From the NCBI GenBank assembly GCA_016712405.1, contig JADJRD010000014.1, positions 124,001 through 188,000 on the forward strand: a stretch of DNA of 64,000 bases, in the 5' to 3' direction. The DNA is from Cellvibrio sp. (GTDB taxonomy: Bacteria > Pseudomonadota > Gammaproteobacteria > Pseudomonadales > Cellvibrionaceae). Position numbers and translations under genes: made by a program. Below are positions 36,590-45,966 of the stretch, one piece after another. How positions within the stretch are numbered: position 1 is the stretch's first letter; every line of letters starts with the position of its first letter. The notes below the pieces were generated by a model that was given only the letters and a program-made list of their open reading frames with translations, was not told the DNA's origin and searched no databases.

Positions 36590-39500
36590 ATGCAGTGTCC
36601 TTCAATGGTATCCGCAATCGTTTTTTCAAGAAAAAGCACATCAAGCTTTTTACTCTTATGGACCATTCTTTTGACTGCTTGTGGCGGCGGGGGTGGTGAA
36701 AGCGGGAATGCTTCGCCTGACACAGCACCGGCGCCTAGCAGTCGCTCTTTGGCTGCAACATCGGCTAGCTCTGTAAGTTCGATGATTAGTCATTCATCGG
36801 TTTTGGCTAATTCATCTACATCTTACGGTCGTATCAGTTCAGCCAGCAGTGCAGTGTTGTCCAGCGCAAGTCAGTCATCTGTTGCGGTATCCAAAAGTAC
36901 ATCATCCCCTAGCAGCGCTTCCAGTTTGGCTAGCAGCCTGTCTTCCAGTTCTCGCTCCAGCTTAAGCAGTTCCAGCCTAAGCAGCAGCTCAAGCGCATCC
37001 TCTTTGGCAGGCTGTTCACCTGCAATTACACCAACCGCTAACAGTCTAACTTTGCGTGCGACAGGGACTACTTGTTCCAATTTGGGTTATGCGGAATATG
37101 TTCCTGCCAATTACGCCAGTGAGAATAATTTCCCGCTGATTATTGCATTAAATGGCAATGGTCAAACCGGGACAGGTAATGCGACCGATATTCAATTAAT
37201 TGATGATGATGGTTTACCTGAGCAGATAAAAATTGGTGATTGGGATGATCAAAAACGATTTGTAGTGTTGGCGCCACAAATGAATTATCTGACGAGAACA
37301 GGAGCCAATGTTCACAATTTTATTCAGTTCGCTAAAGCCAATTACAAAATTGATCCGAATCGAATTTATTTAACAGCTTTATCCGGCGGCGGCGGCCCTT
37401 TCTTTCAATACCTTGAACAATATGCAGGTGGAGAAGTGGCTGCAGTCATACCCATGGCAACTCTCTACAGTTTTTCGCCATCATCAGCGCTCTGTTCCTG
37501 GAAGCATGTTCCTGCATGGTTATTCTGGGGTGAAAACGATGGCTCGGCCAATGTTAATTCTCATGCAACTGCCCCTTACAACGGGTTAAAAGCTTGTTCG
37601 CCAGCAGCATCTGTTTTGCCAAAATTAACTGTGTATACCAATGTAGGACATGATTCTTGGACGCGCACCTTGGATTTATCTGGCATGAATACACCCGTGG
37701 TCACAAGTCGTGATAGCTACAACATGAATGTCTATGACTGGATGTTGCAATACACCCGATCGACTTCCGGCAGCGCAATCTCACCCAGTGCAAGCTCTAT
37801 TGCAGCAACATCCTCCAGTTCTCGCAGTTCAAGCTCCAGCAGTTCATCTTCTTTAGCAAGCACGAAAAATGATTCTGATTTTGGTGTATTAACTCTGCTG
37901 GACTCCTATCATCCGGCGATGCCTGATGGTCGTGAAGCTCAAGCAGAACCTGCGAGTACAGCGGTGAGTCAGCAAATTTTGGGGCAGACTGCAATGGTCT
38001 TGCCGCCACAAAATACCGCGGGTCAAATGAAAGCGAGTTATCTTGCCTTCGTCATGGGAAAAAATAAGGGATTAATTCCAGGTCAGGATTACGTGTTGGA
38101 GTTTGATTATCCGGATGATGCACCACGCCAAATTACGTTTGTGAATCGCGGGGCTGATCTTGTTCGCACTGTGGCGATTGGTAAAGAGTTTGGTGATGCC
38201 CGTGAACAATACGCTTATTCGAACCCCGAGTCCCTCCCATTCCCACATACCAATCAATGGCAAACCTACCGTTTTTATTTCACATTACACGATCGATTCC
38301 AGCCTTTAGTCGCTGTGCGCAATCCGGTGGACACCAAGCGCCCAATGGGGCCAGCAGACGGATTTTGGGTGGCGATTGGTGGATTTAATCCGATTGGCAA
38401 TCCCATCAATGAAGGGGCTGCGGTTGGGCAGGTGAGACTTTATGCGGTTAACAACGCCGCATCGGCAAAGCTGCTAGTGAATTATCCGCCGAACAATTTG
38501 CCGCGTCGTCGCACTTTTTGGCGAGAAGAAATGAATGATTCAACCGCATTGTGTTTGCGTGGTGACAGTGTAGTGAATAAAGACCCAAACTCGGCCGCTT
38601 ACGATGATGTTGGCGTCTGTAACCCCGCAACGGGTAGCAGTTCGGGCACGACGGAAGCCACTTGGTTTGAATATAAAATGAAGTTGTCCAATGTTTTGGG
38701 CTTTAATGTGTTCACTAAAGATCTATTGGAATTTGGATTTAATCAGGGCTTTGATATTCAGCGCAATGGCGGTTCCAGTTGGTACGTTCCGGGAAGATTA
38801 TCCTATTGGGATGACGTCACCATCAAAGCCAAAAACTACGGATTGGAAGCCATGCCCTATTTTGAATATTACGGCTCGAAAGGTATTGGCGGCGCCTTCA
38901 CTACCACTAGCTGCCCAGGCTCCACAACGGATTCTGAAGCCGGTGATGCTGAGTGTCGGGCAGCTTTAAATAATCATAGGTACGCCTGTGAAAAAGATTT
39001 CGCAGACAGTCAATTTAAATGCCGAATCCCAAGCTATGGTTACCAAAATAATTGTCAGCCTTTGTTGCGGGATAAACGTAATTACACCGGGTTTGCTTGG
39101 GCTGAAACGGCTTGTATTGATGTGAGCGATCCTGATGCTTTGGTCGATGCAAAAAAATTGATTAATACCACAGTATTGGATATCAAAAATAACGCGACAT
39201 TTGCCGGTGTTTGGTTCAGAACCCGTATTGGTTCTTGGCCGATTAGTTTCCGTGAAGAAGCGCGTACACGTTATGCCTCCAGCCGAAATGTTGCGGTGCC
39301 GACACGAGCCGCGCTTCGTCAAAGCCCCAGTTTGCGTGCCGATTATTACAGCTGGTGGTATGACCAACGTCGCACCTTTTTACTCGCGTTGCGCGATTAT
39401 ATTCGTAATGGCAAAAATGGTAATGATGGCATCCCCAATGCCAGTGTGTTATTCACTAGTTATCACGAAGAAGGTTTGCCCGTGCCCTCGGCAAATTATG

Positions 39501-40387
39501 CCGATACCAAAGTGATCACTGACGATACCGCGCCATGGAGTGTAATTAATAATGATGCGCGATGGCATTATCGTTATGGTGCTGAGACGCGTATAAATTG
39601 GCTCGCCAATAAACGATACGACAATATGCTCTCCTTAATGGAATTGCCGGCTGAAACCATTTTTATTAATGGTGCAACTGCTGAGTATCAAAATAATTCT
39701 TCTGGTTATGCCACGCCGCCTGCCGATCCTGCGCGTTATACCAACGATTCGGGAGTGCTAATGACCATGCCATTTGGCAAACAATTTACCTTGGATGATT
39801 CTGCATTACTGGACAGATTTAAAAACCAAAGCGGTATGGCCATGATCCATCACTTTCCGTTAAACGAAGATGACGGGCATGGTGACTTTGACATAGATAA
39901 AGCTGACAGTGATTTTAATAAATGGCCGATGAGTGGACACTTTGGTTATTTTGTCAGTGACGTTGAACGTGCAACACCTTTCACCATGTTGCCAGAAGTC
40001 AGAGCGGTTGCTGAAGGAGACAGTTTTTGGCTGGGTTATCTTTCCAGTAATTCGTTTAACACTGGCGCACCGCAAGATATGCGTCGCTTCAATCAAGCTT
40101 ATTTAGCTTGGCCGGCGGTAAGCAGTGCAAAAGTGACTACCGCGGTCAGTGATCCTGAAGTGGTTGTGCGGCAAATTATAACGGCCTCTCAGGGGAAATT
40201 TGTTGCTGTCTTCAATACAGGAATGACTGCTAAAACCAATATTCAAATTGATTTCACTAAAACCGGCATAGGCAATGTAGCCAGTGTGGCAGATCGAGTT
40301 ACGGGTGTTGCAGTGATCTTAAATGCAGGCAAGCTCACGACTAATCTTCAGGTCGCCGATTTCAAAGTCTTCTATTTGGCTCCTTAA
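36590..40387 (+). CDS. Poly-serine-linked lipoprotein: CE1-like esterase domain plus large unassigned domain
   Basis: A 1265-residue predicted lipoprotein (lipobox LLTAC, Cys31, then a GGGGG tether). A Ser-rich linker (~48-140) leads to an alpha/beta-hydrolase domain (~144-392) like CE1/feruloyl or acetyl-xylan esterases: Ser265 in LTALSGGGG, a candidate Asp317 in GENDGS and His354 in NVGHDSW. A second poly-Ser linker (~393-425) follows. The last ~840 residues contain a beta-sandwich-like part (~430-615), then a region with TIM-barrel-like strings (GLEAMPYFEYYGSKG, FAGVWFRTRIGSW, YDNMLSLMELP). I cannot assign this part to a known glycoside-hydrolase family. Two enzymes on flexible linkers suggest surface polysaccharide attack. 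RBS GAGG upstream. Confidence 0.8.
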   Translation: MQCPSMVSAIVFSRKSTSSFLLLWTILLTACGGGGGESGNASPDTAPAPSSRSLAATSASSVSSMISHSSVLANSSTSYGRISSASSAVLSSASQSSVAVSKSTSSPSSASSLASSLSSSSRSSLSSSSLSSSSSASSLAGCSPAITPTANSLTLRATGTTCSNLGYAEYVPANYASENNFPLIIALNGNGQTGTGNATDIQLIDDDGLPEQIKIGDWDDQKRFVVLAPQMNYLTRTGANVHNFIQFAKANYKIDPNRIYLTALSGGGGPFFQYLEQYAGGEVAAVIPMATLYSFSPSSALCSWKHVPAWLFWGENDGSANVNSHATAPYNGLKACSPAASVLPKLTVYTNVGHDSWTRTLDLSGMNTPVVTSRDSYNMNVYDWMLQYTRSTSGSAISPSASSIAATSSSSRSSSSSSSSSLASTKNDSDFGVLTLLDSYHPAMPDGREAQAEPASTAVSQQILGQTAMVLPPQNTAGQMKASYLAFVMGKNKGLIPGQDYVLEFDYPDDAPRQITFVNRGADLVRTVAIGKEFGDAREQYAYSNPESLPFPHTNQWQTYRFYFTLHDRFQPLVAVRNPVDTKRPMGPADGFWVAIGGFNPIGNPINEGAAVGQVRLYAVNNAASAKLLVNYPPNNLPRRRTFWREEMNDSTALCLRGDSVVNKDPNSAAYDDVGVCNPATGSSSGTTEATWFEYKMKLSNVLGFNVFTKDLLEFGFNQGFDIQRNGGSSWYVPGRLSYWDDVTIKAKNYGLEAMPYFEYYGSKGIGGAFTTTSCPGSTTDSEAGDAECRAALNNHRYACEKDFADSQFKCRIPSYGYQNNCQPLLRDKRNYTGFAWAETACIDVSDPDALVDAKKLINTTVLDIKNNATFAGVWFRTRIGSWPISFREEARTRYASSRNVAVPTRAALRQSPSLRADYYSWWYDQRRTFLLALRDYIRNGKNGNDGIPNASVLFTSYHEEGLPVPSANYADTKVITDDTAPWSVINNDARWHYRYGAETRINWLANKRYDNMLSLMELPAETIFINGATAEYQNNSSGYATPPADPARYTNDSGVLMTMPFGKQFTLDDSALLDRFKNQSGMAMIHHFPLNEDDGHGDFDIDKADSDFNKWPMSGHFGYFVSDVERATPFTMLPEVRAVAEGDSFWLGYLSSNSFNTGAPQDMRRFNQAYLAWPAVSSAKVTTAVSDPEVVVRQIITASQGKFVAVFNTGMTAKTNIQIDFTKTGIGNVASVADRVTGVAVILNAGKLTTNLQVADFKVFYLAP

Positions 40388-40407
40388 TCTACTCGACTCA
40401 TCAAAAT

Positions 40408-40439
40408 GAAAATGAATCTCCTGCAGGAGATTCATTTTC
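40408..40439. terminator. Perfect 32-nt palindrome, bidirectional terminator-like
   Basis: A perfect inverted repeat centred on CTGCAG begins 20 bp after the lipoprotein stop. Its A-rich left edge and T-rich right edge (ATTTTC, then TCG) allow termination in either direction. Nothing is convergent here, so it probably ends the long lipoprotein transcript. Confidence 0.65.
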
Positions 40440-40488
40440 TCGTTATTATGTCTATTCATCACAATTTTAATAATCAAGTGAGACCATC

Positions 40489-41925
40489 ATGTCGCAATCC
40501 TTTTTCGAAAAACTCTTTCGCCGCAAACCCATTGCCACTGAATCCGAAAATTTTGGATTAAAACGTTGTTTGGGTTTCTGGGATTTAACCCTGTTAGGAA
40601 TAGGAGCGATTATAGGTACCGGAATATTTGTGTTAACAGGCTTGGCTGCCGCCACGACAGCCGGCCCTGCGGTGGTATTGTCCTTTGTGGTCGCGGGAAT
40701 TGCCTGTACGTTTGCAGCCTTTGCCTACGCTGAGCTATCTTCATCGGTTGGAGGATCAGGCAGTGCTTACGGATATTCTTACGCAGCTTTTGGGGAATTG
40801 GTCGGCTGGATTATTGGCTGGATTTTAATTCTTGAATACGGTGTTGCGACAGCAGCGGTAGCCAATGGTTGGTCGGGATATTTTAATAATGCGTTAGCCG
40901 CAATTGGCTTGGCATTGCCCAGTTTCTTAACACAGGGGCCAAAATTTGATGATGATTGGAACTGGATAGGGGGAGTTATTAATTTACCTGCTTTCCTGAT
41001 TATCATGACATTGATGGGATTATTGATAGTGGGTGTTAGACAAAGTGCAAAACTCAATACTGCGATGGTGTTTGTGAAACTACTGACTATTGTGGTGTTT
41101 TTGTCAGTCGCTATCTTTCACATCAACCCGGATAACTGGTCGCCGTTTACACCTTTTGGCTGGTTCTCACCTGTAGAGGGTGGCAAGCCAGTTGGGATTC
41201 TGGCTGGGGCATCGGTAGTGTTTTTTGCCTATGTGGGGTTTGATGCTGTATCCACTGCAACCGAAGAAGCCAAAAACCCGCAACGCGATATTCCATTGGG
41301 CATAATGGCATCGTTATTCTTTTGCACGCTGATTTATATTTTGGTGTCAGGGGTGTTAACTGGGATTGTTCCTTACACAGAATTAAATGTGTCCTCACCA
41401 GTTGCTCATGGTTTGCAATTGATTGGCTTTAATTTCGCATCAGCCTTAGTTGCCACGGGAGTGATTGCTGGATTAACTACTGTGATGTTAGTTCTCTATT
41501 ACGCACTGACTCGTATACTGACCGCTATGTCACGTGATGGCTTGGTTTCTGGGTTATTTGGTGAGGTCAACTCGAAAACCCAAACTCCTGTTAAAAACAC
41601 CATTATTTGCGGATTGGTTATGGCTACTATGGCGGGGTTAGTGCCATTGGATGCCTTGGCGGAGTTGGTCAGTATTGGAACGCTATCTGCGTTTGTACTC
41701 GTCTGTATAGGGGTGATAGTTTTGCGATTCACTCATCCCAATTTGCCTCGCCCTTTTAAAATGCCTGCGGGAATTTTAATGTCCGCACTGGGTGTAATTT
41801 CTTGCTTGGGACTTATTTACACCTTGCCTCCGCACACACATGAACGATTTTTTTATTGGGTTGCAGTGGGGCTGGTGATTTATTTTGTTTATGGATTCCA
41901 TCACAGTCGACTGAATAAAAAGTGA
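40489..41925 (+). CDS. APC-superfamily (cationic) amino acid permease
   Basis: Twelve-helix inner-membrane transporter of 478 residues. It has the APC consensus GIGAIIGTGIFVLTG in helix 1 (~36-50), the GSGSAYGYSYAAFGE segment in helix 3, and VFFAYVGFDAVSTATEEAKNPQRDIP in helix 6 and the following loop, typical of the CAT/YfnA branch. The substrate is probably a cationic or neutral amino acid; the sequence alone does not settle this. Monocistronic, bracketed by the 40408 palindrome and the 41972 terminator. Confidence 0.9.
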   Translation: MSQSFFEKLFRRKPIATESENFGLKRCLGFWDLTLLGIGAIIGTGIFVLTGLAAATTAGPAVVLSFVVAGIACTFAAFAYAELSSSVGGSGSAYGYSYAAFGELVGWIIGWILILEYGVATAAVANGWSGYFNNALAAIGLALPSFLTQGPKFDDDWNWIGGVINLPAFLIIMTLMGLLIVGVRQSAKLNTAMVFVKLLTIVVFLSVAIFHINPDNWSPFTPFGWFSPVEGGKPVGILAGASVVFFAYVGFDAVSTATEEAKNPQRDIPLGIMASLFFCTLIYILVSGVLTGIVPYTELNVSSPVAHGLQLIGFNFASALVATGVIAGLTTVMLVLYYALTRILTAMSRDGLVSGLFGEVNSKTQTPVKNTIICGLVMATMAGLVPLDALAELVSIGTLSAFVLVCIGVIVLRFTHPNLPRPFKMPAGILMSALGVISCLGLIYTLPPHTHERFFYWVAVGLVIYFVYGFHHSRLNKK

Positions 41926-41971
41926 GGGATATTGGTCGCCCAATTAAACAAACAGGATTGCACAGCCAGAT

Positions 41972-41996
41972 AAAAAAGCCCCCAGGGGCTTTTTTA
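41972..41996. terminator. Rho-independent terminator after the permease gene
   Basis: AAAAAAGCCCC / GGGGCTTTTTT forms an 11-bp stem with a tiny loop, ending in a T run. It lies ~46 bp after the permease stop and could work in both directions. Confidence 0.85.
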
Positions 41997-42082
41997 TTGC
42001 TCCTAATAAAGCCATTAGCGCTTTTCCAAAACTGGACTAGGATTAAGTGACCGCTCGATTTTTATCTTTGAGGAGTCGCTTC

Positions 42083-43489
42083 GTGTCATTGTCCAGCAGT
42101 GTTGAAAATCTATTAAAAAAACAACAAATTCCGTTTGCAAATGCTGTGGTACCACTGAGCGATACGAATAGTTCACGTTGGCATGATGAGTATTTGCGAT
42201 CTATGAGTGCAGCCAAATCCATTATTTTGCAAGATGCTCAAGGCAAAGTGCAGGTCATTTTGCCAGCGGATAGATTGCTGGATCTTAAGCGAATCAATCA
42301 ATATTTAGGGCGCGAACTGCACGCGGTTTCCCCTGATGAAATAGCGAAATTTTTAAAAGATCACAAGCTGGCCAGCATTCCAGCACTCCCTAAGCTGGAA
42401 GGTTGGCAAACACTGGTTGATAAAAGTGTGTTGGAGCAAAAAACACTTTGGGCGGATTCAGGTAGCGACGATGAGCTTCTGAAATTTAGCCAGGAAGAAT
42501 TTGCCAAAATTCTCGAAGATGCCAAAGTGGCGGATTTTGCATTGCCCTTGGCGCCTTTGGAAATTGACGAAAACGCAACATCCGATACAGATCATATTCT
42601 CAATGCGATAAAAAATTTCACCAAGCTGCGTATCAAGCAACGATTGGAGGAAACACTGGAGTTGCCGCCTTTATCGGATACTGCTCAAAAAATTATCAAA
42701 TTACGTGTAAACCCCAATGCCGATATCAGCGATCTAGCTCAGATAGTGGAAACTGACCCAAGTCTTGCTGCACAAGTGGTCAGTTGGGCTGCGTCCCCCT
42801 ATTACTCGGCACCGGGAAAAATTAAATCCATTCACGATGCCATAGTCCGTGTGTTGGGCTTTGACATGGTATTGAATCTTGCACTGGGATTGTCTTTAGG
42901 AAAACAAATGACTATACCCAAAGCGGGGCCTCGAGGAGTCATGCCTTATTGGCAACAGTCAGTCTATATGGCTGCGACTATAGAAGGCTTGGTGACCGCA
43001 ATTCCTCGCGATCATCGCCCAAGTTTTGGTATGGCTTATTTATGTGGATTGTTGCACAACTTTGGATATTTGATTTTGGCAGAAGTTTTCCCGCCCTATT
43101 TTCACGCCTATTGTGAATTGGCGGATGCGAACCCTCACGTTGAACATCCGGCGATTGAGCGTCATCTCATTGGGGTTACGCGCGAACAACTGGCCAGCAC
43201 ATTAATGTCATTGTGGTCAATGCCGGAAGAAATTGTGGTGGGATTACGTCAACAAAATAATCCGCAGTACAAAGGTGAATACCAGAGTTATGCAAAACTG
43301 ATCTACGTTGCACAACGGCTATTGGCTCAACACAATTTAGGATCAGGGCCGAAACAATCCATCCCCGCCGAAATTTTTGCAGACCTGCATCTGGATCCAG
43401 AAAAAGCCAACACCACTGTGGCTAATATTATTGAATCCAGTAAAGATTTAGCGCATATTGCCCAGCAGCTATCGCCGCATCATCATTAA
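42083..43489 (+). CDS. HDOD-domain protein with YbaK-like N-terminal domain
   Basis: A 468-residue cytoplasmic protein. The GTG at 42083 is preferred over one at 42047 because AGGAG lies 7 bp upstream. The N-terminal ~130 residues (VENLLKKQQIPF, KSIILQDAQGKVQVILPADRLLDLKRIN) look like a YbaK/aminoacyl-tRNA deacylase fold, possibly degenerate. The HDOD domain (~205-400) has LPPLSDTAQKIIKLR, DPSLAAQVVSWAASPYY and GLLHNFGYLIL. HDOD proteins act as signalling scaffolds in motility, biofilm and c-di-GMP circuits. The single HN pair replaces the HD metal site, as is usual for HDOD. Confidence 0.85.
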   Translation: MSLSSSVENLLKKQQIPFANAVVPLSDTNSSRWHDEYLRSMSAAKSIILQDAQGKVQVILPADRLLDLKRINQYLGRELHAVSPDEIAKFLKDHKLASIPALPKLEGWQTLVDKSVLEQKTLWADSGSDDELLKFSQEEFAKILEDAKVADFALPLAPLEIDENATSDTDHILNAIKNFTKLRIKQRLEETLELPPLSDTAQKIIKLRVNPNADISDLAQIVETDPSLAAQVVSWAASPYYSAPGKIKSIHDAIVRVLGFDMVLNLALGLSLGKQMTIPKAGPRGVMPYWQQSVYMAATIEGLVTAIPRDHRPSFGMAYLCGLLHNFGYLILAEVFPPYFHAYCELADANPHVEHPAIERHLIGVTREQLASTLMSLWSMPEEIVVGLRQQNNPQYKGEYQSYAKLIYVAQRLLAQHNLGSGPKQSIPAEIFADLHLDPEKANTTVANIIESSKDLAHIAQQLSPHHH

Positions 43490-43515
43490 AAAAAGACATT
43501 CATGATGATCCCAAT

Positions 43516-43542
43516 AAAACCCCTTTATGGGGTTTTGTTTTT
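43516..43542 (+). terminator. Rho-independent terminator after the HDOD gene
   Basis: The stem AAAACCCC (43516-43523) / GGGGTTTT (43529-43536) has a TTTAT loop and is followed by GTTTTTT. It lies 26 bp after the HDOD stop. Confidence 0.85.
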
Positions 43543-43563
43543 TCAATGAAATTGAGGAAAAGT

Positions 43564-44334
43564 ATGAGTCTCGATATTAATCTCGCTGCCAGTATTCTCA
43601 CAGAGCGTCGAATTAACGGATCACAAGGTGATCGTTTACCTGAAGAAGCTCGCCCTAAAAATTTGGATGATGCGTTAAAAATCCAAGCTGCTGTAACAAA
43701 ACTCTGGTGTGAAAAAATCGACGACTCAATCGGCGGATGGAAATGTTTGCAGCCACCACAAGATCGAGTTGTGGTTGCGCCGATTTACACCAGCAGTATG
43801 AATTCTGTTTCCCCTGTGAGTCTCTGGCCAAAAGGAAATCTTGCGCGTATCGAACCAGAAATGGGTTTTGTTTTTGGAAAAGATTTACCCGCACGCGCAG
43901 AAGCTTATACGCCCGCAGAAGTTGACGCTGCTCTAGCTCGCACGCACATGGCATTGGAATTAATGAACTGTCGTTATGCGGATAGCAGTGATTGTGAATT
44001 TCCAGAAATGTTGGCGGATTGTTTATTGAATCAAGGCATGTTTGTCGGGCCGCAAATGGATTCGGATTCAGCCAAAACCAAAGGTGAAATGTTAATCAAG
44101 GTGACAACAAATGGTGAAACCAAAGAGTATCAGGGTAAACATCCGAATCTTGCACCGCGTGCAGGGCTTTATTGGCTTGCAGAATTTTTGCGACAACAAG
44201 GTCAAGGTATTGTTGCAGGGCAAGTAATCATTACAGGTTCTTTCGCCGGCATTATTGAAGTGCCATTAAATCAAGATGTAAAAATTGAATATGAAAATTT
44301 GGGTGAAATGACGGTGAGGTTTTTAGCCAAGTGA
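43564..44334 (+). CDS. 2-keto-4-pentenoate hydratase / FAH-family protein
   Basis: A 256-residue enzyme of the hydratase/decarboxylase (MhpD-like) branch of the fumarylacetoacetate hydrolase superfamily. ATG 43564 follows a GAGGAAA ribosome-binding site; an upstream in-frame ATG at 43546 has none. It has GWKC near residue 65, the ARIEPEMGFVFGKDL metal-site motif (Glu pair) and C-terminal GQVIITGSFAGIIEV. Such enzymes hydrate 2-hydroxypentadienoate-type acids. The substrate is unknown. Its stop overlaps the thioesterase start (GTGA), so they form a two-gene operon. Confidence 0.85.
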   Translation: MSLDINLAASILTERRINGSQGDRLPEEARPKNLDDALKIQAAVTKLWCEKIDDSIGGWKCLQPPQDRVVVAPIYTSSMNSVSPVSLWPKGNLARIEPEMGFVFGKDLPARAEAYTPAEVDAALARTHMALELMNCRYADSSDCEFPEMLADCLLNQGMFVGPQMDSDSAKTKGEMLIKVTTNGETKEYQGKHPNLAPRAGLYWLAEFLRQQGQGIVAGQVIITGSFAGIIEVPLNQDVKIEYENLGEMTVRFLAK

Positions 44335-44747
44335 AATCAATTATTCCCGATAACTTAACGCTATTTTATACCAGTAATATTCCAGTGCGTTGGGGCGATA
44401 TGGACGCATTCGGGCATGTCAATAACACTTTGTATTTTCGATATTTTGAAGAAGTGCGCTCGCAACTTTTTTATGAAAAAAATATTCCGATTGATGGCGA
44501 TAATCATCCGGTATTGGTCTCGATTGGTTGTACATTTATGGCGCCTGTTTTTTATCCTGATAATCTACGTATAGAGTCCTATATCTCTGAGCCTGGTCGT
44601 TCTAGTTTTATGATGTACTACCGGGTTTTTACTCAATCCAATGCAGAAACTCCTTCGGCAGAAGCATACTCCAAAATTGTTTGGGTGAGTCATCACAATG
44701 GCAAATCCATTCCTCTGCCGGATAAAGTACGTAGCTGGTTCGATTAA
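44331..44747 (+). CDS. Hotdog-fold acyl-CoA thioesterase (4HBT family)
   Basis: A 138-residue single hotdog domain of the 4-hydroxybenzoyl-CoA thioesterase/YbgC class. The catalytic signature is RWGDMDAFGHVNNTLYFRYFEE (active-site Asp in the GDMD loop). It starts at a GTG overlapping the preceding hydratase stop by 4 bp. It probably hydrolyses an acyl- or aryl-CoA; the exact substrate is not evident. Confidence 0.88.
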   Translation: MKSIIPDNLTLFYTSNIPVRWGDMDAFGHVNNTLYFRYFEEVRSQLFYEKNIPIDGDNHPVLVSIGCTFMAPVFYPDNLRIESYISEPGRSSFMMYYRVFTQSNAETPSAEAYSKIVWVSHHNGKSIPLPDKVRSWFD

Positions 44748-44844
44748 CATCGAATGGAATCTTATTGCAGAGCATGCTGACAATTATTGACAGGCGGATC
44801 TGAATAATTGCGGTTTTGATTGGACTGAATGGACTAGAGATTTT

Positions 44845-45966
44845 ATGTCGACCGATACATCACCCAGTTTAATGAAAGACGGATTAAATTCTGCAGCCGT
44901 ATCACGTATTGCGACAAGTTTGCAGCAATTGGTTCCCGGCTTTAATGCCAAACGTTTCCATAAAAATGCATTGATCGGCATAGATGCGCTGGAATTAAAA
45001 CAGCGTGTTCATCATATAATTCAACACCTGCATCAAGAATTTGATTTGCCGTTTAAAAAATTAAGTCGGTATTTGCAAGATCTGCCTGAGGTTTGGGATG
45101 CGGGTGCTGCAGACGACAGCAAAGCGATGTTTGCTGCTTGGCCGGTTATGGATTATGTTGCAGTACATGGATTGCAAGATCCCAAAGAATCACTTAAAAC
45201 ATTAGAAAAATTAACACCACTGTTTACGGCCGAGTTTGCAATACGCCCGTTCATTCAACAGCATTATCAACAAACCTATTCGCAATTACTCAAATGGTGT
45301 GAGCACGATTCCGAACATGTTCGTCGTTTAGCATCCGAAGGTTCTCGTCCGCGATTACCATGGGGAATGCGCTTGCCGGAATTTATTCTAAACCCTCAAC
45401 CACTGAAACCCATTCTGCAAGCATTAAATCAAGATGAGAGTTTATATGTGCGTCGTTCGGTGGCGAATAATATTAACGATATCACCAAAGATAATCCTGA
45501 TTGGGCCATTGATCTTTGCCAGGAATTTTTAATCAATCAAGATGAAAAAACAGACTGGATTGTAAAACATGCCTTGCGCAGCTTAATTAAAGCTGGCGAT
45601 CAGCGAGTGTTTCCGCTCTTGGGTTATACGAATAACGCGCAAGTAGAGCTGCATAATTTCAAGTTGTCTAAAAAATCAATCAGTGTTGGCGATTCGCTGG
45701 GCTTTTCGTTTTCGCTTTCATCAACAAAAACATCGCAAAAAGTTGTAGTTGATTATGTGATTTATTTTATGAGGGCTAATGGAAGTTTGTCAGCCAAAGT
45801 CTTTAAATTAAAAAATATTGAGATAAAAAAAGGATCGGAAATCCTTTTCGAGAAAAAACATTCCTTTAAACCAATAACCACTCGGTCTTATTATTCAGGT
45901 AAGCATCAAATCGCTGTACAAGTAAACGGCAAAGAATTCAATCGCCTAGATTTCACGCTGCGTTAA
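44845..45966 (+). CDS. alkC: AlkC-like DNA alkylation repair glycosylase
   Basis: A 373-residue HEAT-like-repeat DNA glycosylase that removes alkylated purines. HEAT helices span ~25-255, including the AlkC/AlkD-type SEGSRPRLPWGMRLP segment (~165-180) and VRRSVANNINDI. The C-terminal ~105 residues (VELHNFKLSKKSISVGDSLGFSFSLSS to RLDFTLR) form an Ig-like beta domain, as described for AlkC but not AlkD. Its end overlaps the end of the convergent metallophosphoesterase gene by 14 bp. Confidence 0.87.
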   Translation: MSTDTSPSLMKDGLNSAAVSRIATSLQQLVPGFNAKRFHKNALIGIDALELKQRVHHIIQHLHQEFDLPFKKLSRYLQDLPEVWDAGAADDSKAMFAAWPVMDYVAVHGLQDPKESLKTLEKLTPLFTAEFAIRPFIQQHYQQTYSQLLKWCEHDSEHVRRLASEGSRPRLPWGMRLPEFILNPQPLKPILQALNQDESLYVRRSVANNINDITKDNPDWAIDLCQEFLINQDEKTDWIVKHALRSLIKAGDQRVFPLLGYTNNAQVELHNFKLSKKSISVGDSLGFSFSLSSTKTSQKVVVDYVIYFMRANGSLSAKVFKLKNIEIKKGSEILFEKKHSFKPITTRSYYSGKHQIAVQVNGKEFNRLDFTLR

